The notes under the pieces were generated by a model. That model had not been told where the DNA came from. It did not search any database and saw only the letters and a list, made by a program, of their open reading frames with translations. DNA of 64,000 nucleotides from Euptelea pleiosperma (taxonomy: Eukaryota; Streptophyta; Magnoliopsida; Ranunculales; Eupteleaceae), in contig JASUTR010000086.1 of the NCBI GenBank assembly GCA_035048495.1, positions 186,001 to 250,000 of the forward strand. The letters run 5' to 3'. The first letter of the stretch is position 1. Every line of letters starts with the position of its first letter. The position numbers were made by a program, and so were the translations under genes. This document shows, one piece after another, positions 55,762-64,000 of this stretch.

Positions 55762-57441
55762 GGTGTTCGGGAGTGCGAAAAAGGACGTAAAGACGGAATT
55801 GGAAAGTTGCTGAAGCGAAAAGCTGCTCAATTTGGCCAGCCCGACCTTTTCGGGAAACTTTCTATTTTTTGTTTTTGTTGATTTTTAGCAGTTTTTAAAT
55901 TACTATTTTTAATGCCTCGGAAGGCCGAGTGCAATTTGTAATAATTTAGGAATTTTACTGCTTTCCATATAACTGCTAGATCTTGTTCTAGGGTTTTTTT
56001 AGAAACCCTAGATTAAGTGGAAATTACCAAAAAAATTAAAAAATCAAAATTCAAAAAAATTAGGGTTTTATATTCTGCAGATTTTTAGAAATCACCAATC
56101 AAAGATTTGCGATTTTTGGAAAGATTCCAAAATCTTGAAACTCTGCTTAATTAGGGTTTCCCCTCTTAGAAGTTTCCTCTTTAGAAGAATTTCTATCTTT
56201 AGAAATCTTCCGAATTTGGAAAAGTCTGCAAAAGGAAACATCCCAAATCTAGCAGAATTTCAATTTTGGGAAATTTCCCAAAATTATAAGGGATCTCGCA
56301 ATCAAATCTTTCTTGGAAGATCTACACAGTTCGGGAAACTTTCCAATCTAGGTATTTTCCAATCTGGGAATTCCTAAATTTTAACCCATCTCGAATTTGG
56401 AAACTAATTCAAAAACTTGCTTAAATTCAGTGCTTGTTCTGTGAACCCTAAAAAGGCAAGGATCTTCCAAATAGAATCCCACATACCTAGACCGAGCGAT
56501 CTAACTGTTTCTGCAGGAACACGATCCAGTGTGGGTAGAGAGCGAAAGCTCAAAGAGGTGGAGTCGGGCCCAAGCCCATTAGGATACCCCTCTCTAACCC
56601 ACGGAGGAGACCCCGTGGCGTGGCCCACGGGAGGTAAGTCTCTATCCTCGCCTTGAGTGCGATACAGAGCATATTGAGTGCATCATTGCCGCGTGTCTAT
56701 TTGCTTTCGCATCCATATTCTTCGACTTGCGTGGCGTGGCCGTTAATCAATCAACTCTAAGAGAGCAGACCCAGCTCCAAAATTAAAACTGGTGGGATTT
56801 CATCACCCACCTCATTACTCCAGCTGATATTGATCCCCAGGATCCATCTATAATAAAAAGAATCAAGAAGTAGAGCCAATTAGCCCGGTGTTCGAGGAAA
56901 AATCCACACATAGCGAACCCGCTTAACATCCAATCGAAATAAGACCACGAGCGCGGGTCCCTGTTGTCTAACACACCCATAAGTCCCTGCTACTCAAGTA
57001 CACTGAGCTCGACGTGGCATCTTGGACTATTCGGCGGTTAGTTACATGTGGACTAGGAACACGCACCAACCCTAGCTTAACCCGAGGGAACACTCTTCTT
57101 ATACACTTGACCAATCCGGTTAGTCTGGGACGTACTTAAGTCAGCCATTGTGCCGCACGTCTGTCTAGGCTTCGGATTGCCTTGTTGTTAACTAGAGCTA
57201 GTACTAAAGGATTCGCTCTGAAGAGTGTAGCCTGGTGAGAACCTCTGAGTGCAAAACAGTTAGTCCGGCGGTTAAAAGATAAACCAGTGGTCCGCCCACT
57301 GTCATAATCTACTCTAGCCCCAAAACTAACAAAGATAATTCCTAAAATATATCCTGAGTGCTTAGAATAGGATTATCTGTGCTTGGTGTGCATCATTTAG
57401 GATACTGTTCCTCTCTGGCAACTTTTTGCCAAGTATAGAGC
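55762..57441 (+). other. Untranslated leader of element C
   Basis: In order: CTCGG-AAGG-CCGAG hairpin (55916-55929), CTAGGGTTT/AAACCCTAG inverted repeat (55988-55996/56003-56011), perfect 24-bp palindrome (56262-56285), and a 117-nt GC-rich block (56517-56633) bounded by GTTTCTGCAG| and GGGAG|GTAAGT. A further 800 bp leads to gag with no convincing ORF. Flanks of the GC-rich block are strongly AT-rich, as plant introns are. Confidence 0.75.
56517..56633 (+). other. Candidate 117-nt leader exon (element C)
   Basis: Exactly 117 nt (39 codons, open in one frame) between an acceptor-like GTTTCTGCAG and a donor-like GAG|GTAAGT. The same length and edges are kept in A (35744-35860), B (48380-48496) and G (12154-12270). 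Use as an exon is inference. Confidence 0.4.
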
Positions 57442-60400
57442 TTGCCTCATTCGCGTATGCCCGTTTGGAATCGTCTGAACAAACGCTTGGTTCGATCTGA
57501 GAATCACGTCCCTACAGTGGATCCTCCACTGAATTCTTCCCCATCTCTTTCCCCACCCGCCTCCCCCAGTACTACTACCTTTGTAGTCATGGCAGTCGAA
57601 CGACCTCTTATCGAGACGTTCGCTCCTATCTCTGCCAATCCGCCCACTTGCATTGTTCTCCCACCTACTACGGCGGTACAATTTGAGATCAGGCCACAGA
57701 CGATCCAAATGCTGCCAACCTTTCGTGGTCTCCCAAGAGAAGACCCATATTCCCATATTAGGGAATTCCAACATGTCATCCTACTTTTCAAGAATCAGAA
57801 CCTTGATGATGACAATGTCCGTCTGCGAGTTTTCCCATTCTCGCTCAAAGACCGAGCCTCAGATTGGCTCTACTCCTTACCCGCTGATTCAATCAGCAGT
57901 TGGAAAGAGTTGGTGGGCAAATTCATGTCTAAATTCTACCCCATGACTCGGACCAACCAAATGAAGCAACTCATCCAGGACTTTCGACAAAAGTCCGATG
58001 AGAAATTTTTTGAAGCATGGGATAGATTCCAAGACTACCTGACTAAGTGCCCCCACCATAGCATCGACAAGGGCAATCTTGTCCATGTCTTCTATAAGGG
58101 ACTTACTGATGAGTCCCGGACCATGGTAGAGTCAATGTGCCAAGGAAAATTCCTGCACCAAACTCCGACCGATGCATACAAATTCTTGGGAGAGTTAGGA
58201 GAAAACTCTCAACATTGGACGACTGACTCAGAGTTCAGTCGAACCACCTCGGTCCAAAGGACAACCAAGGGACATGATGCTACAGCTGATACTGAGCTTC
58301 GATCAGTCATTCAAGAGTTGAGCAAGTCAGTCTCGGCACTGGCTGTGTCTGTACAAAAGCCTACTCAACAATCCACCCCAGTCATGCATGTGGGACACGA
58401 GAGCCCTATGGAATCCTGCACCACCTGCTGCAACACCTCTCTCTCTTTCCATCTCGCTCAGCCCCAAGAAGAAGAGCAGCCAGCCTGCAACGCCAGCGTC
58501 TCTCCCTATGCTCTAGCATGGTCTAATCCTCTTCAGGAAGAAGTTTGTGCTTTCAGCACATACAAACCACCCACTCAGAACTCGTATAGTCAATCTTATC
58601 ATCCGGACACGAGGAACCACCCTAACTTCTCTTGGAGGCCTCAGTCTACTCAACCACAAGCTCAACCTCCGCGTCAGCCTCAGGGCATGTATCCCCCTGG
58701 GTTCAATCAACCCAATAGGCAATTCAATCAGGGTCAGTACCAGCAGAATCAGTACCCATCTACTCAGAACCAGCAATTCCAACAGGGTCAATACTCTGGA
58801 CAACAGAGCACATTTCAGAATCAGCAAAGAGTTCCCCAGAACTTTCAGAACCAACAGATTGTCCCAACCAATTCTTCCGCCTATAACTATAATGCCCCGA
58901 TGAGCTCGAGTCGCGAATTGGTGCCTCAGCTCCCTTTAGCTGTTCCCCAACAGTCGGTCCCCAAATCTGGTATAGAGGACCTTCTAGCTCAACTCATTAC
59001 TCAGCAACAACAATCTATGCAACGCCTAGAGCAACAGCAACAGCAATCCATGCTTCGTCTAGAGCAACGCTTAGGCAACTTGGAAGCTGAGAAAGCTAAA
59101 GGCATTTTTCCTAGCCAACCCATTGCTAACCCTAAAGGAAATGCCAAAGGAGCAGTATATGAGATCGGATCCCAATCTCAAAGCCAGAATGAGAACTGTC
59201 AAGGGGAGGTGCAAGCTGTAACCACCCTACGATCTGGAAAAACTGTGGACATGGGAGTCCAACCACCACCGGTGCCATCTCCAGCACCCATCACTCGCAC
59301 CGTGGAAACTAGTTCAAATCCTACCTCTGCTTCTTCTACCTCTGCACCAACATCAGATATCCCTGTGCAGAAATCTAAGGCTAAAGACAAACCCATTTGT
59401 CGAGTAAAGCCTCCCTTCCCAGACAGACTTGTCCAAGATAAGCGGGATCAGCAATTCTCAGAGATCTTAGACGTCTTTAAAGACGTCCAGATCAATATCC
59501 CATTCCTTTCTGCTATCAAGCAAATCCCTTCCTATGCCAAATTCCTCAAGGACTTGTGCACAGTTAAGCGGCGTACGCATGTACCCAAAGCTGCCTTCTT
59601 GGCCGAAAAAGCTACAGCATTCATTCAACGCAATAGTGTGATCAAACACAAGGATCCAGGTAGCCCAACTGTCCAATGTGAAATTGGAGACAACTTTAGC
59701 TGCACTGCCTTGCTAGATTTAGGGGCTAGCGTTAACCTCATACCATTCTCGGTATATCAGCAGTTAGGACTGAAAGATATGAAGCCTACCAATGTCACCC
59801 TGAAATTGGCTGATCAGTCCATCAAGATTCCAAGAGGAATCATTGAAGATGTCCTAGTAAAAGTCGCAGACTTTTACTATCCTGTGGACTTTATCATTCT
59901 CGACACCGAGCCGTGTCAGGATAACCGCATTCCGGTCATCTTAGGCCGTCCATTCCTTGCCACCGCGAACGCACACATCGGGTGCCGGGACGGAAACATG
60001 TCCATTGCTTTCGGTAACCTCAAAGCTGAGGTCAACATCTTTCGTTTAATGCAACAAGATGCCGATCGCGAAGTGACCGATGAAATGTGTGCCGTTGAGA
60101 GTCTAATCCCGGACTCCACCGAAGATATTCTTAAGCAGTGTCTAGAACACTTTGGAGCTGACTTTGCAACAGAGTCAGCTATTTCTGATCTCAATGATCT
60201 TTTGGAGACTGCTCCACTGATAGAGATCCCCGCTCCTCTCATCGAGTTCGAGCCTCTGATAACCATGGCCAGAGAACCCATCCTTCCTTTACCTACTGAA
60301 GTCAAACCTCTTCAATCCGTGTCTTCTGTGACACCTATTTCTACTCCATCTGCTCCAATATTGGAGCTTAAGCCTCTTCCCACAGATCTTTCCTATGCCT

Positions 60401-63267
60401 ATCTTGGTCCTAAGGAAACCTACCCTGTCATTATTGCTTCCGCTTTGTCTGAGAGTGAACGTAAGAAACTTCTCGAGCTGCTCAACGAGCACAAATCTGC
60501 GATAGGTTGGACTATAGATGATATTCGAGGCATAGACCCCTCGGTGTGCCAACATCACATCTATCTCGAGGATGAATCCAAAACCTCTCGAGAACACCAG
60601 AGGAGGTTGAACCCCGTCTTGAAGGATGTAGTCCGGGATGAGGTCCTTAAACTGTTAGATGCGGGAATCATTTATCCCATCTCCGATAGCAAATGGGTGA
60701 GTCCTATTCATGTCGTCCCTAAAAAGGCAGGATTCACAGTTGTGGAAAATGAGAACAAGGAAATGGTAACCCAGCGCCTGAAGAAAGGGTGGAGAGTCTG
60801 CATCGATTACCGACGACTCAACACCAACACTAGGAAGGACCATTTTCCTTTACCCTTCATAGACCAAATGTTGGAGAGATTAGCAGGTCACTCCTATTAC
60901 TGCTTCCTCGATGGTTACTCAGGGTATAATCAAATACCCATCGCCCCTGAGGATCACGAGAAGACAACTTTCACCTGTCCCTTTGGCAGTTTTGCCTACA
61001 AGCGCATGCCCTTTGGCCTCTGCAATGCACCCGCGACCTTTCAAAGGTGTATGATGAGCATATTCTCTGACATGGTGGAAAAATTCCTCGAAGTCTTTAT
61101 GGACGACTTCTCAGTCTTTGGGTCATCCTTTGATGACTGTCTGAACCATCTAGGGCTGGTACTTCAACGCTGTCAGGACAAGCGACTTGTCCTCAATTGG
61201 GAGAAATGCCACTTCATGGTGAAGAAGGGCATTGTTCTGGGACATGTCATTTCCCATCAGGGCATTGAGGTCGACAAAGCTAAAATCGATATCATCTCGA
61301 CCTTGCCCATTCCTAAGTCCGTACGTGACATCCGATCCTTTTTGGGACACGGAGGATTCTATAGGCGATTCATCAAGGACTTCTCTCAAATCGCTCGACC
61401 TCTGTCCCATCTTCTGGCTAAAGATAGTCCTTTCGACTTTAATGCTGACTGTGTCAAGGCATTTGAGCGTCTCAAATCTGAGCTCACTACTGCGCCCATT
61501 ATCCGTCCCCCGGACTGGACTCTACCTTTCGAGGTAATGTGCGATGCTTCTGACTACGCATTAGGCGCCGTTCTAGGGCAGAGAGTTGACAAAAGGTCAC
61601 ACGTGATCTACTACGCAAGCAAAACTCTTAACTCTGCCCAAATGAATTACTCCACCACTGAGAAAGAACTCCTGGCGGTAGTCTTCGCCCTTGATAAATT
61701 TCGTCAGTACCTCTTAGCCACTAAGGTGGTTGTGTACACTGATCATGCAGCCCTTCGTTATCTCATGTCGAAAAAGGAAACCAAACCTCGATTAATTCGA
61801 TGGATTCTCTTACTGCAGGAATTCGACCTCGAGATTAAGGATAAGAAAGGAACTGAGAATGTAGTGGCTGATCACTTGTCTAGACTGACTTTAGAGTCAT
61901 CCTTTGACACCCAGCCCATCCCTGAAACCTTTCCAGACGAACAACTGTTCGCCATCTCTGTTAATCCTTGGTATGCTGACATTGTCAACTACCTTGTCAC
62001 CGAAGAAATGCCGTCACACTGGTCAAAACAGGACAAAAGCCAATTCCTAGCAAGAGTTAAGTACTACTCTTGGGATGACCCTTATTTGTATAAATACTGT
62101 CCTGACCAGATCATTCGTCTCTGTGTCCCTGAGTCGGACCAACTCAATATCTTATCCTCGTGTCATGACCAACCTTGTGGTGGTCATTTCAGCACTAAGA
62201 AGACTGCAGAAAAAGTGCTGCAATGCGGATTCTACTGGCCCACATTATTTAAAGATGCCCACATCTACAGCAAAACCTGTCCTAATTGCCAGCATCTAGG
62301 CAGCATCTCCCAGAGGAACATGATGCCCCTCACTCCCATCCAAGTCGATGAAATATTTGACATTTGGGGCATCGACTTCATGGGCCCCTTTCCCATTTCC
62401 TATGGTTTTGAGTACATTCTCCTTGCGGTAGACTATGTATCCAAATGGATAGAAGCCATTCCCACCAAGACCAATGACCACAAAGTGGTGGTCAAATTCC
62501 TAAAGGAGTTCATCTTCGCTCGATTCGGTGCCCCTAAGGCCATCATTAGTGATGGGGGCACCCATTTCTGCAATAAGATATTCGAGAACTTAATGAAAAA
62601 GTATGGGGTAACCCACAAGGTTGCCCTAGCTTATCATCCACAGACTAGTGGTCAAGTGGAGGTTTCTAATCGTCAGATCAAGCAGATCTTGGAGAAGACA
62701 GTCAATACCACACGTAAAGACTGGTCTACTCGTCTCACTGATGCTTTATGGGCATACAGAACCGCCTACAAGACCCCACTCAATATGTCTCCCTATCGTC
62801 TCGTCTTTGGGAAACCCTGTCATCTACCGGTAGAGATTGAACATCGTGCTCTGTGGGCCATTAAGAAGCTCAACTTCGACCTCGACTCTGCAGGGGAAGA
62901 GCGAAAACTCCAAATGAATGAGTTAGAAGAACTCAGAAATGATGCCTACAACTTATCCAAGAATTACAAAGCCAAAATGAAGTGGATACATGACAAGAGC
63001 ATCCTCAGGAAAGAGTTCCATCCAGGACAGAAGGTCCTTCTTTATAATTCTCGTCTTCATCTCTTCCCTGGAAAACTGAAATCTAGGTGGACCGGTCCTT
63101 ATACGGTCACAGCAGTCACACCCTTCGGGGCAATCACTATTGAGGATCCCAAGGATCACTCCTCTTTTCAAGTAAATGGCCAGCGTCTTAAACAGTTCCA
63201 TGAACTTGACGTATTATTCATTCAGACTTTTGAGATCGATCTCATCGATCCTGTCTATGTCGACTGA
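57442..63267 (+). CDS. Element C Gag-Pol polyprotein, open, zinc knuckle replaced (1941 aa)
   Basis: Begins [11 protein letters not shown] like B. Capsid-like domain about 130-240. From residue 327 the CCHC knuckle is replaced by about 33 unrelated in-frame codons (58420-58518), leaving C326 and C329 but not the His and last Cys; homology to B resumes at [12 protein letters not shown], making C 15 residues longer. Protease DLGAS 759-763; RT about 1054-1240 with FMDD 1219-1222; RNase H D1368, TEKELLA from 1406, D1434; integrase H1575, H1582, C1613, C1616, then D1645, D1704, E1740; GPY 1885-1887. A C-to-S change (YSKTCPNC) lies outside the HHCC set. Catalytic parts look intact, but loss of the knuckle would be expected to impair RNA packaging. 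Confidence 0.95.
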   Translation: MPHSRMPVWNRLNKRLVRSENHVPTVDPPLNSSPSLSPPASPSTTTFVVMAVERPLIETFAPISANPPTCIVLPPTTAVQFEIRPQTIQMLPTFRGLPREDPYSHIREFQHVILLFKNQNLDDDNVRLRVFPFSLKDRASDWLYSLPADSISSWKELVGKFMSKFYPMTRTNQMKQLIQDFRQKSDEKFFEAWDRFQDYLTKCPHHSIDKGNLVHVFYKGLTDESRTMVESMCQGKFLHQTPTDAYKFLGELGENSQHWTTDSEFSRTTSVQRTTKGHDATADTELRSVIQELSKSVSALAVSVQKPTQQSTPVMHVGHESPMESCTTCCNTSLSFHLAQPQEEEQPACNASVSPYALAWSNPLQEEVCAFSTYKPPTQNSYSQSYHPDTRNHPNFSWRPQSTQPQAQPPRQPQGMYPPGFNQPNRQFNQGQYQQNQYPSTQNQQFQQGQYSGQQSTFQNQQRVPQNFQNQQIVPTNSSAYNYNAPMSSSRELVPQLPLAVPQQSVPKSGIEDLLAQLITQQQQSMQRLEQQQQQSMLRLEQRLGNLEAEKAKGIFPSQPIANPKGNAKGAVYEIGSQSQSQNENCQGEVQAVTTLRSGKTVDMGVQPPPVPSPAPITRTVETSSNPTSASSTSAPTSDIPVQKSKAKDKPICRVKPPFPDRLVQDKRDQQFSEILDVFKDVQINIPFLSAIKQIPSYAKFLKDLCTVKRRTHVPKAAFLAEKATAFIQRNSVIKHKDPGSPTVQCEIGDNFSCTALLDLGASVNLIPFSVYQQLGLKDMKPTNVTLKLADQSIKIPRGIIEDVLVKVADFYYPVDFIILDTEPCQDNRIPVILGRPFLATANAHIGCRDGNMSIAFGNLKAEVNIFRLMQQDADREVTDEMCAVESLIPDSTEDILKQCLEHFGADFATESAISDLNDLLETAPLIEIPAPLIEFEPLITMAREPILPLPTEVKPLQSVSSVTPISTPSAPILELKPLPTDLSYAYLGPKETYPVIIASALSESERKKLLELLNEHKSAIGWTIDDIRGIDPSVCQHHIYLEDESKTSREHQRRLNPVLKDVVRDEVLKLLDAGIIYPISDSKWVSPIHVVPKKAGFTVVENENKEMVTQRLKKGWRVCIDYRRLNTNTRKDHFPLPFIDQMLERLAGHSYYCFLDGYSGYNQIPIAPEDHEKTTFTCPFGSFAYKRMPFGLCNAPATFQRCMMSIFSDMVEKFLEVFMDDFSVFGSSFDDCLNHLGLVLQRCQDKRLVLNWEKCHFMVKKGIVLGHVISHQGIEVDKAKIDIISTLPIPKSVRDIRSFLGHGGFYRRFIKDFSQIARPLSHLLAKDSPFDFNADCVKAFERLKSELTTAPIIRPPDWTLPFEVMCDASDYALGAVLGQRVDKRSHVIYYASKTLNSAQMNYSTTEKELLAVVFALDKFRQYLLATKVVVYTDHAALRYLMSKKETKPRLIRWILLLQEFDLEIKDKKGTENVVADHLSRLTLESSFDTQPIPETFPDEQLFAISVNPWYADIVNYLVTEEMPSHWSKQDKSQFLARVKYYSWDDPYLYKYCPDQIIRLCVPESDQLNILSSCHDQPCGGHFSTKKTAEKVLQCGFYWPTLFKDAHIYSKTCPNCQHLGSISQRNMMPLTPIQVDEIFDIWGIDFMGPFPISYGFEYILLAVDYVSKWIEAIPTKTNDHKVVVKFLKEFIFARFGAPKAIISDGGTHFCNKIFENLMKKYGVTHKVALAYHPQTSGQVEVSNRQIKQILEKTVNTTRKDWSTRLTDALWAYRTAYKTPLNMSPYRLVFGKPCHLPVEIEHRALWAIKKLNFDLDSAGEERKLQMNELEELRNDAYNLSKNYKAKMKWIHDKSILRKEFHPGQKVLLYNSRLHLFPGKLKSRWTGPYTVTAVTPFGAITIEDPKDHSSFQVNGQRLKQFHELDVLFIQTFEIDLIDPVYVD

Positions 63268-64000
63268 TGATCCACTCAGTCTCCTATGCTCCAACTTGGT
63301 TGGGGGTGCCTGTCACCCCCGTTGTGTCTGGCTGAAGACGTAAAACTTAGCGCTTTCGGAAAGGCAATTCCGGTATTCCTAGAGTACATGAGTCTCATGC
63401 ATTTGTTATTATTGTTATATCTTTAAAAATGCAGGTACATTCATTCTTCCGATCATCAGGTATCACACACTGTCGAGTTTCTACCGACTTGGTAACATCT
63501 TCCCTGAACCTTTGCATCATCATCACCGATTTTTCATCATTTTATGTCCCGGTCATGAGCACCGAGGACGGTGCTGTATTTTGGTTGGGGGTGGGGTATT
63601 TACCAAAACTCATGTCTTCATTTTGAAAAAAAAAAAAAAAATTCTTGTTTTTGGGGTGATTTCCGATGTTCTCCAAAAGTTTTCTAGAATTTCAAAAATG
63701 TGTCAAATACCCTGACTTTGATTAGCTAAAAACCTCCGTTAAGTCAGTATTGAGGATGTCAATTTTTGTTTAAAGTTAGCGTTGAGTCAATTCAAGCATG
63801 ACTACAGCAGGTTTGAAAACTCAGAAAAACTCAGATTTGGCACAATTGTACACTATCAATATCAGAGTCACCCTAAGTTTAGAAATTCTGGAGATCCTGT
63901 GAGAATAATTGTGGAGACCTAACCCAGTGAGCTTTCGAGCCTTTAATCGTTTCAGAGAGTTATACATTAATCCTGAGTCACAAGATGACTCACTGTTCTT
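63268..64000 (+). other. Start of the 3' noncoding internal region of element C
   Basis: Contains GGTTGGGGGT (63298-63307) overlapping a GGGGGTG-CCTGT-CACCCCC hairpin (63302-63320), AGCACCG-AGGA-CGGTGCT (63558-63575) followed by GGTTGGGGGTGGGG (63583-63596), and TGAGTCA (63974-63980) with TGACTCA (63986-63992). The third-ORF remnant would start near the window end. Confidence 0.75.

Larger units (their letters stand above)
52905..64000 (+). mobile_element. Element C: Athila-type retrotransposon, 5' LTR to beyond pol, 3' end outside window
   Basis: Plus-oriented element inserted in the RT of D: the host reads CTTCAACGTTGTC up to 52904 and the LTR starts TGATATTCGC at 52905. The left target copy should be TTGTC (52900-52904). 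It contains 5' LTR, PBS, leader, an open gag-pol and the start of the 3' noncoding region. By comparison with B, the 3' LTR should begin about 1.2-1.3 kb past the window end. Confidence 0.92.

Noticed and set aside
55988..56011. Telomere-type repeats (AAACCCTA)
   Set aside because: Only one inverted pair in a leader hairpin, no tandem array.
62260..62290. Loss of integrase zinc binding in copy C (C-to-S in YSKTCPNC)
   Set aside because: The HHCC cysteines are the CPNC pair (1613, 1616), both present; the changed residue is an extra upstream Cys.
1..64000. CRISPR arrays, bacterial operons or host protein-coding genes
   Set aside because: No spaced direct-repeat array, no ribosome-binding context and no frame with a non-retroelement domain was seen; nearly all of the window is assigned to LTR elements.

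Overview
The window is plant repetitive DNA. Everything I can assign belongs to one lineage of LTR retrotransposon, an Athila-type Ty3/gypsy element; I see no ordinary host gene. The lineage call rests on the order gag, aspartic protease (DLGAS), reverse transcriptase (FMDDF), RNase H, integrase (HHCC, DD35E, GPY, no chromodomain) in one frame, and on a primer-binding site resembling the 3' end of tRNA-Asp. LTRs are long (about 2.5-3.4 kb), run from TGATATTCGC to TACTTTCA in element orientation, and follow a GGTTGGGGGTTG polypurine tract. This looks like nested, probably heterochromatic, DNA of a large plant genome.

Layout. The oldest layer, element D (+), survives as two decayed pol pieces (20576-21314 and 52533-52904) that are contiguous once later insertions are removed. 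Element E (+) sits in D; only its 3' internal region (1-635, 16728-17134) and 3' LTR (17135-20575) are in view. Solo LTR H (-, 636-16722, TSD AGACG) sits in E. Element G (-, 1452-14991, TSD TACAC) sits in H; it lacks the capsid and all RT/RNase H/integrase but keeps a long gag/protease-derived frame with a repeated tail. Solo LTR I (-, 5420-8331, TSD GGTAG) sits in G. Further right, solo LTR S (-, 21315-52527, TSD CTGCA/CAGCA) sits in D's RT. A 28.5-kb tandem LTR-internal-LTR-internal-LTR array (-, 23956-52488, TSD TAATG) sits in S. Element C (+, 52905 to beyond the window) sits in D's RT downstream.

Coding state. Copy B (41790-47570, 1926 aa) is open throughout with all catalytic residues. 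Copy A (29156-34934) differs by two one-base deletions in gag. Copy C (57442-63267, 1941 aa) is open, but its gag zinc knuckle is replaced by unrelated sequence. The end of a third ORF downstream of pol is best preserved in E and is broken in A and B.

Noncoding signals. The LTRs and leaders carry several recurring structures: tRNA-like modules and MSA/TGGGCY-type promoter motifs in U3; short hairpins next to TATA boxes; a family of covarying GAGTTGCA hairpins in the transcribed part; GT-AG signals bounding a possible U5 intron and a 117-nt leader exon; a perfect 24-bp leader palindrome; and three polypurine-like tracts between pol and the 3' LTR. All coordinates and motif comparisons were made by eye; no alignment or search was run.
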